From Burkholderiales bacterium (lineage in GTDB: Bacteria > Pseudomonadota > Gammaproteobacteria > Burkholderiales > Usitatibacteraceae), in assembly GCA_019634955.1 (NCBI GenBank), contig JAHCAK010000011.1:34799-98798 (forward strand): DNA of 64,000 bases, written 5' to 3'. The position numbers and the translations under genes were made by a program. This document shows, piece by piece, positions 33,596 through 42,769 of the stretch (positions within the stretch are counted from its first letter, which is position 1; each line of letters starts with the position of its first letter). The notes under the pieces are model-generated. The model was given only the letters and a program-made list of their open reading frames with translations. It made no database searches and was not told where the DNA came from.

Positions 33596-35677
33596 ATGAA
33601 GCGGGTCGTCGGGGTCAGCCTGGGGGCCAGCGCCCAGGATTTCGCCTTCCGGGCGCGCTTCCTGGGGCGGCAGCTGGACGTGCGCCGCGTCGGCACCGAC
33701 CACAGCGTGGCGCGCGCCGAGAAGCTGCTGCGCCAGTTCGAGAACGAGGCCGACGCCATCGGCGTGGGGGTGGTGCGCGAGTCCTACACCGTGGGTTCGC
33801 AGCGCTTCGTGGACAAGGAAGGCGCCCGCCTCATGGCCGCGGTGACGCGCGTGCCGGCGACCACCGGCAGCCGCCTCGGCGACATCCTGCAGGAATGGGC
33901 GCTGCGCCACGTGCAGTCGAAGCTGGGCAGCTACTTCAACAACGCGCGCGTGCTGTTCTTCTCGGGGGTGGCCAACTACAAGCTCGCGCAGGCCTTCGCG
34001 GAGTACACGCCCAACCTCGAGTTCGCCGACGCGCTGCTGCAGCTGGGCGTGCCGAAGATGCTCGGCTCGCTCGATGCGCTGGAGCTCTACGCGAGCGGCG
34101 CGCACGTGGTCACCGACCGCGTGCCGGACGTGGTCACCGACAACGCCCTCGCGCGCGAGTGGCAGCGATGGGTGCTGCGCCGGGCCATGCGGGAGGCGAC
34201 CGTGGTCGTGGCCCCGGTGCACGAGCTGGACGACTTCGGCATCGAGGAGCTCGCCGGCAAGACCATCCTCACCTCCACCGTGAGCGAGGCGCGCATCGCG
34301 AAGTTCCGGAAGAAGGGCGTGCACCTCGTGATCGACGGCGCGCCCTCGCTCTTCGGCCACGTGCTGGGCCCGAGCGTGCTCGACGCCATGATCATCGCCG
34401 CGCGCGGCAAGGAGCCCGAGGACCTGCTGGAGGACGACTACCTCGAGATCATCACGGGCCTGGCGATGGAGCCGCGCATGATCTGGCCGGGCGGCTTCAG
34501 GCGCGTGAACCGGTGGGCCTTCGTGATCCACCCGCTGTCGCAGGAATACTTCAAGAACGTGAAGCCCATCGAGCTGCTCTCCCACGTCTCGCCGCCGGCG
34601 TTCATGGACGTGGTGGAGAAGGCGATGGCCTACGCGCCGCCCTTCGTCTACTCGCACGTGACGGGCATCAAGTCGCCCACGGGCGTGGAGGCCGAGGGCT
34701 GGCTCATCTCGGTCGGGGGCACGCCCAGGGAGATCATGAGCCACAGCCCGGAGTTCACCTACAAGCGGCTGCTGGAGGCCGCGCGCGTGGCGAGGAGCCT
34801 CGGCGCGCAGATCATGGGGCTGGGCGCCTTCACCAAGGTCGTGGGGGACGCGGGCCTCACCGTCGCGCGCCGGGCATCGCTGCCGATCACCACGGGCAAC
34901 AGCTACAGCGCCTCCGGGGCGCTCTGGGCCGCGCACGACGCGATGCGCAGGCTCGGGCTCGTCCCGCCGGCGGCGAAGGACGGCCAGCGGCTCAAGTTCA
35001 AGGCGATGGTGGTGGGCGCCACGGGCTCCATCGGCTCGGTGTGCGCACGGCTGCTCGCGATGGTTGCCGAGGAGGTGTACATGGTCTCGCCGGAGACCGC
35101 GAAGCTGCTTTCGCTCAAGGGCTCCATCCTCAAGGAGACGCCGGACGCGAAGCTGCACCTCGCCTCCGGCACCGACCGCGACATCGGCGGCATGGACATG
35201 ATCGTCACCGCCACCAGCGGCGCGGGCAAGCGCATCCTCGACATCACGAAGGTGAAGCCCGGATGCGTGATCACGGACGTCGCGCGCCCGCTGGACCTGC
35301 CGCCCGAGGAGGTCGCCAGGCGCCCCGACGTGCTCGTGATCGAGTCCGGCGAGATCCAGCTCCCCGGCAAGGTGAAGATGGGCAACATCGGGCTTCCCCC
35401 GGGCGTGGCCTACGCCTGCCTCGCCGAGACGATCGTGCTCGCGCTCGAGGGCCGCTTCGAGAACTTCACCGTGGGCCGCAACATCGAGTGGGAGAAGGTG
35501 CGCGAGATCTACCGGCTGGGCCTCAAGCACGGCATGAAGCTCGCGGCGATTTCCGGCGTGAACGGGCCGTTCTCGGACGCCGACATCCGGCGGGTGCGAA
35601 AACTCGCGCTCGCGGCCCGCGCGAAGGGGCAAAATAGCGGAAAACGCGCCCCTTCCCGCAAGAACCGGGGTAAATGA
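33596..35677 (+). CDS. Two-domain protein with C-terminal acyl-ACP-reductase-like half
   Basis: 693 residues from ATG 33596, with AAGGAGG 6 bases upstream. Residues about 315-655 resemble cyanobacterial long-chain acyl-ACP reductase: LGAQIMGLGAFTKVVGDAG, ITTGNSYSASGALWAAHDA, NAD(P) site GATGSIGS at 474-481, and AYACLAETIVLALEGRFENF, where Cys608 aligns with the thioester-forming cysteine (FACFAEAML in cyanobacteria), then TVGRNIEWEKVREIYRLGLKHG. Residues 1-310 are unassigned. Predicted: reduction of an acyl thioester to aldehyde. It overlaps the cyclase gene by 4 bases. The tail is Lys/Arg-rich. Confidence 0.8.
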   Translation: MKRVVGVSLGASAQDFAFRARFLGRQLDVRRVGTDHSVARAEKLLRQFENEADAIGVGVVRESYTVGSQRFVDKEGARLMAAVTRVPATTGSRLGDILQEWALRHVQSKLGSYFNNARVLFFSGVANYKLAQAFAEYTPNLEFADALLQLGVPKMLGSLDALELYASGAHVVTDRVPDVVTDNALAREWQRWVLRRAMREATVVVAPVHELDDFGIEELAGKTILTSTVSEARIAKFRKKGVHLVIDGAPSLFGHVLGPSVLDAMIIAARGKEPEDLLEDDYLEIITGLAMEPRMIWPGGFRRVNRWAFVIHPLSQEYFKNVKPIELLSHVSPPAFMDVVEKAMAYAPPFVYSHVTGIKSPTGVEAEGWLISVGGTPREIMSHSPEFTYKRLLEAARVARSLGAQIMGLGAFTKVVGDAGLTVARRASLPITTGNSYSASGALWAAHDAMRRLGLVPPAAKDGQRLKFKAMVVGATGSIGSVCARLLAMVAEEVYMVSPETAKLLSLKGSILKETPDAKLHLASGTDRDIGGMDMIVTATSGAGKRILDITKVKPGCVITDVARPLDLPPEEVARRPDVLVIESGEIQLPGKVKMGNIGLPPGVAYACLAETIVLALEGRFENFTVGRNIEWEKVREIYRLGLKHGMKLAAISGVNGPFSDADIRRVRKLALAARAKGQNSGKRAPSRKNRGK

Positions 35678-37542
35678 GTGCCACGGGATTCCTTCGCCAG
35701 CACGCCGGGACGGCCCTTGCCCTGGGGCTCGGCCTGCTTGCGACCCTCGCGAGCCTGTTCCTGCCGCCCTGGCAGGCCCTCGAGCGGCGCGGCCTCGATG
35801 CGCTGACCGTCCTCGCGGCGCCGGGAGAATCGTCCCAGCCCATCGTGCTGGTGGCGATCAACGAGGAGTCCTTCGAGGCCCTCAAGCTGCGCTGGCCGTG
35901 GCCGCGCGGCACGCACGCGGAACTCCTCGACCGCCTCACGCTCGGCGGCGCGGCCGTGGTGGCCTTCGACGTGCTGCTCGCGGACGCCTCCGACCCGAAG
36001 GAGGACGAGGCCTTCGCCGCCTCCATCCGGCGTGCCGGCAACGTCGTGCTGGCCGCGGATTTCACCTACGCCGAGACGCAGTCCGCCCGCCTCTGGAAGC
36101 GCACCGAGCCGCTCGCGCTCTTCACGGACGCGGGCGCGGTTCCGGGGCTGGCGACCGTGCCGCTCGACCCGGACCAGTTCGTGCGCGCGATTCCCGGCGA
36201 GCCGGACGCCTTCTGGCGGCAGGTCGTGAAGATCCTGCAGGTGCGCGTGCCCTCGCTCGCGGTGCCGCCGCTGCCGGAGGCGGGCGCCATGATCCGCTAC
36301 CTCGGCGCGACGGGCGTGCACCCCGTGGTGCCCTACCACCTCGTGCTCGCGGCGTCCCCGGAGGAGCTCAAGGGCGCCTTCGAGGGCCGCATCGTGATCG
36401 TGGGCCGGGACCTGCGCGCCGCGCCCGAGCTGGGCATGGCGCAGGCCGACCTCTTCGCCACGCCCTTCATCGCCGAGGCCGGGGGCCTGCAGTCGGGCAT
36501 CCGCATCCACGCGACGATCGTGGAGAACGCGCTCACGGGGGCGGCCATCCGGCCGGCCCGGCCGCTCGCGATGCTGCTGGCGAACCTGGCCGCCGCGCTC
36601 GCAGCCGTCGCCGTCTTCCGCCGCGCCCGGCCGCTCGTGGCCGCGGCCGCGATGGTCGCGATCGCCGCGTCGGTCTTCGGCCTGGCGTGGGCCGCCTTCG
36701 CGCACGCCGGCACGTGGCTCCCGTTCGCCGCGCCCGTGGCCGTGGTGTTCGTCGCCTGGCTCGCGCACCTGCTGCGGGCCTACTTCGCCGAGCGCGCGCG
36801 GCGCGAGGAGGTGAAGCGCGCCTTCTCCCTGTACGTGGCGCCCACGGTGGTGGACCAGCTCCTCGCCGACCCGAAGCGCCTCGCGCTGGGGGGCGAGGTG
36901 CGCGAGATCACGATCATGTTCACCGACCTGAAGGGCTTCACGGGCATCTCCGAGAAGATGCCGCCGGACGTGGTCTCCCGCGTGCTCACGGAGCACTTCA
37001 CGGCGATGACGGACATCATCCTCGCCCACGGCGGCACGGTGATCCAGTTCATCGGCGACGCGATCATGGCGTTCTGGGGCGCGCCGCTGGACGACCCCGA
37101 CCACCGCCTGCACGCCGTGCAGGCCGCCGTCGAGATGCAGCGCGGCATGGCGAAGCTGCGCGGGGAGCTCGCCGCGCAGGGGATGCCGGAGCTGCACATG
37201 CGAATCGGCCTGAACACCGGGCGCGCCGTGGTGGGCAACATGGGCTCGCGCCGCCGCTTCGCCTACTCCGCGCTCGGCGACTGCGTGAACCTCGCCTCGC
37301 GGCTGGAGGGCACCAACAAGGCCTACGGGACGCGCATCCTCATCGCCGGCGAGACGGCGAAGGGCGTGGGCGAGGCCGTCGCGCTGCGACGCGTGGACCT
37401 CGTGCGCGTGGCCGGCAAGACCGAGGCCGTGGAGATCTTCGCGCCGGCCGACGACCCGGCCTTCGCCGCCGCGGGCGACAGGCCGCTCGCCGCGCCCGGG
37501 CCGCGGGAGGAGGACGGCTCGATCGCACTGGAAAAGCTCTGA
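35674..37542 (+). CDS. CHASE2-domain class III adenylate/guanylate cyclase
   Basis: 622 residues. One N-terminal membrane helix (about 13-31), a periplasmic CHASE2 sensor (about 40-290; VLVAINEESFEALKLRWPWPRG), three membrane helices (about 295-365), then the cyclase. Seen: EITIMFTDLKGFTGISE (first metal Asp), QFIGDAIMAFWGAPL (second metal Asp), and NTGRAVVGNMGSRRRFAYSALGDCVNLASRLEGTNK for substrate and transition-state contacts. ATP or GTP preference is not decided. It overlaps the acyl-ACP-reductase-like gene by 4 bases and precedes the FecR-type gene by 13 bases, so the three are probably co-transcribed. Confidence 0.93.
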   Translation: MSATGFLRQHAGTALALGLGLLATLASLFLPPWQALERRGLDALTVLAAPGESSQPIVLVAINEESFEALKLRWPWPRGTHAELLDRLTLGGAAVVAFDVLLADASDPKEDEAFAASIRRAGNVVLAADFTYAETQSARLWKRTEPLALFTDAGAVPGLATVPLDPDQFVRAIPGEPDAFWRQVVKILQVRVPSLAVPPLPEAGAMIRYLGATGVHPVVPYHLVLAASPEELKGAFEGRIVIVGRDLRAAPELGMAQADLFATPFIAEAGGLQSGIRIHATIVENALTGAAIRPARPLAMLLANLAAALAAVAVFRRARPLVAAAAMVAIAASVFGLAWAAFAHAGTWLPFAAPVAVVFVAWLAHLLRAYFAERARREEVKRAFSLYVAPTVVDQLLADPKRLALGGEVREITIMFTDLKGFTGISEKMPPDVVSRVLTEHFTAMTDIILAHGGTVIQFIGDAIMAFWGAPLDDPDHRLHAVQAAVEMQRGMAKLRGELAAQGMPELHMRIGLNTGRAVVGNMGSRRRFAYSALGDCVNLASRLEGTNKAYGTRILIAGETAKGVGEAVALRRVDLVRVAGKTEAVEIFAPADDPAFAAAGDRPLAAPGPREEDGSIALEKL

Positions 37543-37555
37543 GGGGAGACCGACC

Positions 37556-40500
37556 ATGAAAACGACACGGTTCCTGTTCGCCATCGCGCTCGCGCTCGGG
37601 GGATGGCAGGCCGCGCACGCCGCGCCCGCGGGCGAGATCGTGAGCCTCGCCGGCAAGGGCGAGTATCGCGGCCTTTCCGCGCGCGACTGGGTGGCGGCGA
37701 AGGTGCGCCAGGCCCTGGAGGGCGGCAGCTTCGTGCGCACCGTGGCCACCGACGCGAAGATGGGCGTGCTCCTCGCCGACCGCACCCAGTTCACGCTGCA
37801 GGGCGTGGCCACGGCGCAGGTGAAGGACCCCGTCGAGTCCACCGCCGGCAAGAGCATCGTCGACATGGTGAAGGGCACGGGCCGCTTCCAGTCGAAGACG
37901 CCGGCCAAGGGCTTCATGGTGGGCACGCCGTCGGGGCTCGCGGCCATCCGCGGCACCGAGTGGGTGATCGACGTGGCCGACGATCGCTCCGTGGTCACGG
38001 TCGTGGAGGGCGAGATCGAGGTCGCGAACGAGCACGGGCGCCTCACCGTGCTGGCCGACGAGCAGGCGGTGCTCGAAAAGGGCCGCGCCCCCACCAAGCG
38101 GCGCATCCAGGACGCGAGGGCGCGCGTGCAGTGGGTGAGCGCCTTCACGGTGGAGACGGCGCGCTACCCCGAGCTGCGCGCGCTTCCCGCCGGCGCGGAA
38201 GGCGCCTCGCTCGCCGCGATCGCGAAGGCGGTCGACGCGGGCGAGCTCGCCTCGGCCCGGTCGCTCGCCATGATCCACGTCGCGAGGCCGGATCTCGCGC
38301 TCGCCACGGGGCACTTCCTCGCCGCGGACCTCTCCCTCTGGTTCGGCGACGCCGCGGAAGCGCAGGCGATCCTCGCGGACGCCGGGCGGCGCTTTCCCGC
38401 CGAGAAGCGCACGGACGCCTTCATCGCCTGGGCCGCGCTCTTCGCCGACCGCTTCGACCTCGCGCGCGAGGCGGCGGGGCGGGCGCTCGCGAGGAACCCC
38501 GGCACGCCGGAATCGCAGCTCGCCGCGGGCGATGTCGCGCGCCTCGACGGGGATTACCGTGCCTCCCGCGAGGCCTTCCGCGAGGCCACGCGCATCGCCC
38601 CGAAGGACTGGCGCGGCTGGCACGGGCTCGCGCGCGTGGAAGGCGAGCGCGGCAACGTCGAGCGCTCGCGCCGCGCCTTCGCGCGATCGCTCGCGCTGGA
38701 GAAGCGCCCGCTGGTGCTGGGCGAGCGCGGCGCGCTGGAAGCCGGCGCGGGCGAGATGGCCGACGCCGCGCGCACGCTCGACGAGGCGCTGGCGCTGCAG
38801 GCCGACGACTACACCGCGTGGGCGGGCAGGGGCTACGAGCGGCTGCGCGCCGGCGACCCCGAGGGCGCCATCGACGCGCTGGCCCGCGCGACGATGCTGG
38901 AACCCCGCTACGCGCGCGCGCACATCCATCTCGCCGTGGCTTACTGGCAGCAGGGGCTGCGCGAGCAGGCCTTCGCCTCGCTCGAGCGCGCCTCCCTCGC
39001 CGACCCGCGCGACCCGCTGCCCTACCAGTACGCGGCGATGATGCGCGGCGACCTCCTGCAGCCCGGGCTCGCCATCGAGCAGGCGCGGGAGGCGCTCGCG
39101 CGCCTGCCGTATGCGAAGAGCCTGGACGCCATCGCCGGCAGCACGCGCGGCGTGGCGAACCTCGGCGCGGCCTACGCGCAGTTCGGGCTGGAGGCGTGGG
39201 CGCTTCGCAACGCGCAGGAGAGCTACGACCCGCTCTGGGCCGGCAGCCACTTCTTCCTCGCCGACCGGTATGCCAGCCGCTTCGGACGCAACTCCGAGCT
39301 GTTCCAGGGCTTCCTCGCGGACCCGCTCGCGATCGGCGCCTCCAACCGCTTCCAGTCGCTCGTCACGCGCCCCGGCGCGCACGGGCTCGCCGGCTGGCGC
39401 GGCGCGCGTGATCCGGACACGCGCGTGTCGGAGCCGGTCGTGACCTTCAACGGGCTTTCCGGCGACGGCCGCCTGGCGGGCTTCGCGGAGGGCGCGGTGC
39501 TGCGCAACTCGCGCGACGACGGCACCGCCAGCGAACGGGCCTCCTCGGCCACCTTCGGGCTCGGGATGCGCCCGCGGCACGACGTGGGCGTGTTCGTCTA
39601 CGGCAACCGGCTCATCGTCGACACGCTGGCGGGCAGGGACGACCCGCGGCAGGCCCACGCGGTGGTCGACGGGGCGGCGCGGCGCGTGGACGCCGGCGCG
39701 AGCTGGCGGGCGTCGGCCGACTCGATCGCGTGGGTGAAGATCGGCAGCGGGACGGAGGACAGCCTGTCGCGGGAGAACGCGGTGACGGTGGTGCCCGGCA
39801 CGACGCCGCTCACGTTCTACCGCTCGCAGCGCTTCACCACCCAACCGCGGCTCGCCGACGCGCAGGCGCGCTGGATCTCGCGGCTCGCGGGCGGCCACGA
39901 GGTCTCCGTCGGGGTCGAAGGCGCGCGCTGGCGCACCACGGACTTCCTGGAGCGCGACAGCGTCCCGCACCTGGCGGGCGTCGAGGGCCTGCGCGAATCG
40001 GTGGGGCAGGACATCCGCGACGAGTCGCGCCTGGTGGCGCTGGCCGGGCGCTTCCGGCTTGGCGCGGCCACGGTCGAGGCGCAGCTCGACTGGGCGAGCT
40101 ACGGGAAGACGGACGACATCGTCGTGCGCCGCGACTACGCCGGCCAGCTCGTCGCGCTCGAGGAGGATTTCACGCGCGCCGCGCTGAACGGGCGGGCGGG
40201 CGTCGCATGGGAGGCGGCGCCGGGGTTCACGGCGCGCGCGGCGTGGCAGCGGTGGCTGCGCCCGGCCGCCATCGGCTCGCTCGGCGCGACGGCCACGGCC
40301 GGCATCGCCATGGACGAGCGTTTCGTGCTGCCCGGCGGGCGGCAGGAGCGCTACCGCGCCCAGGTGGAGTGGGAAGCCACGCCGCGGCTGCTCGTCACGG
40401 CGCATGCGGGCCGGCAGGAGGTCGACAACCTGTTCTCCGCCTTCGGGGTGGCCCTCAACACGCGGCCGGATTCCTCCAACCTGGAGCGGCTGCGCAACCG

Positions 40501-40948
40501 CTCGTTCAACAACCTCGCCTCGCTGGAGGAACTCGAGGGCTTCCCGGCCTTCTCGCGCGGGGAACTGCGCGAGGCGGGCGCGGCGGTGAACTTCGTCGCC
40601 GGACGCCACCTCTCGCTCTATGGCGAGGCGGCGTGGGCCGACAGCGAGAACACGCTCGGCAACCCCGGCGGCCTCTTCCCGTACCTGCCCAGGCGCCGCG
40701 CGGCGTTGGGTGCCACCTTCTTCTCCGACCGGCGCTTTTCCCTGGGCGCGAAGGCGGTCTACCGCGGCGAGCGCTTCGCCGACGAGGCCAACAGCGAGGC
40801 GGGGCGGCTGCCCGCCGGGTGGAGCGGCACCCTGCAGGCCTACTGGGAGACGGACGACAAGCGCTGGAGCGCGGAGCTGCTCGTGAGGAACATCGGCGCG
40901 AAGGGCGCCGACGAGGTGGTGGGCGTGGCGATAAACTGCCGCTTTTGA
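37556..40948 (+). CDS. FecR-domain / TPR / C-terminal beta-barrel protein
   Basis: 1130 residues with a signal peptide (about 1-22, QAAHAAP). Residues about 30-180 are FecR-like (FVRTVATDAKMGVLLADRTQFTL, VGTPSGLAAIRGTEWVIDVADDRSVVTVVEGEIEVAN). About 190-560 are tetratricopeptide repeats (AWAGRGYERLRAGDPEGAID). The rest has alternating hydrophobic/aromatic beta strands and ends in Phe (VGVAINCRF), as outer-membrane barrels do. Proteins of this design accompany CHASE2 cyclases in other betaproteobacteria, possibly binding a ligand or polymer at the surface. Function is unproven. Confidence 0.85.
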   Translation: MKTTRFLFAIALALGGWQAAHAAPAGEIVSLAGKGEYRGLSARDWVAAKVRQALEGGSFVRTVATDAKMGVLLADRTQFTLQGVATAQVKDPVESTAGKSIVDMVKGTGRFQSKTPAKGFMVGTPSGLAAIRGTEWVIDVADDRSVVTVVEGEIEVANEHGRLTVLADEQAVLEKGRAPTKRRIQDARARVQWVSAFTVETARYPELRALPAGAEGASLAAIAKAVDAGELASARSLAMIHVARPDLALATGHFLAADLSLWFGDAAEAQAILADAGRRFPAEKRTDAFIAWAALFADRFDLAREAAGRALARNPGTPESQLAAGDVARLDGDYRASREAFREATRIAPKDWRGWHGLARVEGERGNVERSRRAFARSLALEKRPLVLGERGALEAGAGEMADAARTLDEALALQADDYTAWAGRGYERLRAGDPEGAIDALARATMLEPRYARAHIHLAVAYWQQGLREQAFASLERASLADPRDPLPYQYAAMMRGDLLQPGLAIEQAREALARLPYAKSLDAIAGSTRGVANLGAAYAQFGLEAWALRNAQESYDPLWAGSHFFLADRYASRFGRNSELFQGFLADPLAIGASNRFQSLVTRPGAHGLAGWRGARDPDTRVSEPVVTFNGLSGDGRLAGFAEGAVLRNSRDDGTASERASSATFGLGMRPRHDVGVFVYGNRLIVDTLAGRDDPRQAHAVVDGAARRVDAGASWRASADSIAWVKIGSGTEDSLSRENAVTVVPGTTPLTFYRSQRFTTQPRLADAQARWISRLAGGHEVSVGVEGARWRTTDFLERDSVPHLAGVEGLRESVGQDIRDESRLVALAGRFRLGAATVEAQLDWASYGKTDDIVVRRDYAGQLVALEEDFTRAALNGRAGVAWEAAPGFTARAAWQRWLRPAAIGSLGATATAGIAMDERFVLPGGRQERYRAQVEWEATPRLLVTAHAGRQEVDNLFSAFGVALNTRPDSSNLERLRNRSFNNLASLEELEGFPAFSRGELREAGAAVNFVAGRHLSLYGEAAWADSENTLGNPGGLFPYLPRRRAALGATFFSDRRFSLGAKAVYRGERFADEANSEAGRLPAGWSGTLQAYWETDDKRWSAELLVRNIGAKGADEVVGVAINCRF

Positions 40949-40958
40949 GGAGGGGGCC

Positions 40959-41390
40959 GTGGGCGCGCTTCGATCCGACACCAGCGTCGATATCCTGAAC
41001 GAGCGCGGCAAGGAATACCTGCCGGGCTACCTCGGCGTGGAAATGACGGCGCTCGCCGAGGGCACGCTCTCCGCCCGCATGGCGGTGAAGCGCCTGCACG
41101 TGGCGCCCAACGAGTTCCTGCACGCCGCGAGCGTGGTCGCGCTCGCCGACACCACCTGCGGCTACGCCACCCTCGCCCACCTGCCGGACGGCGCGGCCTC
41201 CTTCACCACGATCGAACTCAAGAGCAACTTCCTCGGCACGGTGCGCGAGGGCGCGGTGGCCTGCGTCGCGACGGCGCAGCACCTCGGGCGCACGACGCAG
41301 GTCTGGGACGCCGTCGTCACCGACGAGGCGACAGGGCGCAAGATCGCCCTCTTCCGCTGCACGCAGATGATCCTCTGGCCCAAGGCCTGA
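40959..41390 (+). CDS. PaaI-type hotdog thioesterase
   Basis: 143 residues from GTG 40959 after GAGGAGG. A single hotdog fold (YLPGYLGVEMTALAEGTLSARM, then HAASVVALADTTCGYAT, SFTTIELKSNFLGTVREG). The catalytic Asp is expected in ADTTCG. It hydrolyses acyl-CoA or acyl-ACP thioesters in the cytoplasm. It lies 10 bases after the FecR/TPR gene and is the last gene of the acyl-reductase operon, which fits with acyl-thioester handling. Confidence 0.88.
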   Translation: MGALRSDTSVDILNERGKEYLPGYLGVEMTALAEGTLSARMAVKRLHVAPNEFLHAASVVALADTTCGYATLAHLPDGAASFTTIELKSNFLGTVREGAVACVATAQHLGRTTQVWDAVVTDEATGRKIALFRCTQMILWPKA

Positions 41391-41414
41391 AGGCGCGAAC
41401 GCCCGGCCGGGGAG

Positions 41415-42179
41415 CTAGCCGAGGGCGACCTGGAAGCCCGGGTCGAAGCGGGGGTTCTCGTTCACGCCGCCCCGGGAGTAGCCGCGCGGGTTGCACACCA
41501 CGCGCGTGCCGTTGCGCACGTAGTCGTGGCTGTCGTGGGTGTGCCCGTGCACCCAGAGCGACACCCGGTTGCCGTCCAGGAGGCGCTCGGCGTCGGAGAC
41601 GAAGCAGGCGTTGAGCGGCGAGCCGGCGAAGCGCGGATGGATGCTTGCGGGCGACGGCGCGTGGTGCGTGACCACGACCGTGGGCCCGTCGTGCGGCTCG
41701 GCGAGGCTGCGCTCGAGCCACGCGGCATGGGCGCGGAAGAGCGCCGCGGAGTCTCCCGGCATGAAGGGCGCCGGCTCGTCGTCGGAGAGACGGATGCGCG
41801 TGAAGTCGCGCATGCGCAGCAGGGCTTCACGGATCGCCTCGTCGCGCCCCTCGCCGGCGCCGCAGAGCAGGAAGTCCGTCCACAAGGTCGCGCCCAGGAA
41901 GCGCACGCCGCCGATGATCGCCTCGCCGCAGTCGAGCACGCGCACGTCGGTGCCGCGCGCCGCCCGGCGCAGCGCCGCCGGCGTGCCGGCGATGCTGCCG
42001 CCGTAGAACTCGTGGTTGCCGGCCACGAAGACCACGGGCCTGCCCAGCCCGGCCGCCCAGGCGATCGCCTCTCGCGGGCGCGCCACGTCGCCGGCGAGGA
42101 CCACCACCTCGGCGTCGGTGCGCGGGATCTCGGGCGCCCCGCAACTCAGGTGCAGGTCGGAAAGGATATGCAGTCTCAA
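41415..42179 (-). CDS. Metallophosphoesterase
   Basis: 254 residues from a TTG (42179). Calcineurin-like metal motifs are complete: LSDLHL, VLAGDVA, GNHEFYGG, THHAPS and HGHTHDS. This is a small cytoplasmic phosphoesterase, substrate unknown (phosphodiester or diadenosine polyphosphate type are options). The TTG overlaps the stop of the upstream membrane-protein gene by 4 bases, so it is the last gene of the oxidase operon, where its link to respiration is not obvious. Confidence 0.85.
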   Translation of the reverse strand: MRLHILSDLHLSCGAPEIPRTDAEVVVLAGDVARPREAIAWAAGLGRPVVFVAGNHEFYGGSIAGTPAALRRAARGTDVRVLDCGEAIIGGVRFLGATLWTDFLLCGAGEGRDEAIREALLRMRDFTRIRLSDDEPAPFMPGDSAALFRAHAAWLERSLAEPHDGPTVVVTHHAPSPASIHPRFAGSPLNACFVSDAERLLDGNRVSLWVHGHTHDSHDYVRNGTRVVCNPRGYSRGGVNENPRFDPGFQVALG

Positions 42180-42769
42180 GCCTGCCGCGCTCCCTGCGGT
42201 GCGGGCGCGATGCCCAGGGCGCGGCGTCGGGCGAAGAGCCACGCGGCGCCCGCGGCGATCGCCAACACGACCAGGCCGCGCCCGGCGCGCTGCTGGCCGT
42301 CGGCGAGGTAGTTCAGGCACAACTGCGCCTCGGCCTCCTGGTAGACCAGCCCCACGGTCGCGCTCATCCAGGCGAAGTTTCCCACGAAGAAGGCCTCGAC
42401 CATCGGCGGCGAGCGGCGCCACGATCCGCGCAGGGCGAAGCCGGCGAGGGCGAGGCTCGCGAACTTCGCGGCGTTCGCGCCCGCGCCCGCCAGCGCCGCG
42501 TCGAGGGCCGGCGGAATCATCCAGTAGGCGAGCGCGAGGCTCGCGAGGAGCCATCCCGCGAGCCCCAGGCGGTCGACGCGCGCGAAGGCATCCGCCAGGC
42601 GCGGCAGGCCTCGCGCCGCCACGGCGCCGATCGCGACCACGGCCGGGAACTCGACGAGCATGTGCAGCGCCATGTCGGCCTCGAGGCCGTGGCGCACGGC
42701 GGGCGCGGCCAGCGCGGCGGTCGCGGCGCCCGCCATCGCCAGGGCGGCGTTTTCGCGGCGCAACCTCAC
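42176..42769 (-). CDS. CtaG-like or similar multi-pass membrane protein of the oxidase operon
   Basis: 197 residues from GTG 42769 (overlapping the SCO stop by 4 bases). Five hydrophobic segments are seen (LAMAGAATAALAAPAV, MLVEFPAVVAIGAVAA, LGLAGWLLASLALAYW, VEAFFVGNFAWMSATVGLVYQ, AGRGLVVLAIAAGAAWLF). There is no clear named family match, but His and Met pairs (HGLEADMALHMLVEFP) could contact copper. Position in a cytochrome oxidase/SCO operon suggests a copper delivery or assembly role, which is inference. Confidence 0.6.
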   Translation of the reverse strand: MRLRRENAALAMAGAATAALAAPAVRHGLEADMALHMLVEFPAVVAIGAVAARGLPRLADAFARVDRLGLAGWLLASLALAYWMIPPALDAALAGAGANAAKFASLALAGFALRGSWRRSPPMVEAFFVGNFAWMSATVGLVYQEAEAQLCLNYLADGQQRAGRGLVVLAIAAGAAWLFARRRALGIAPAPQGARQA

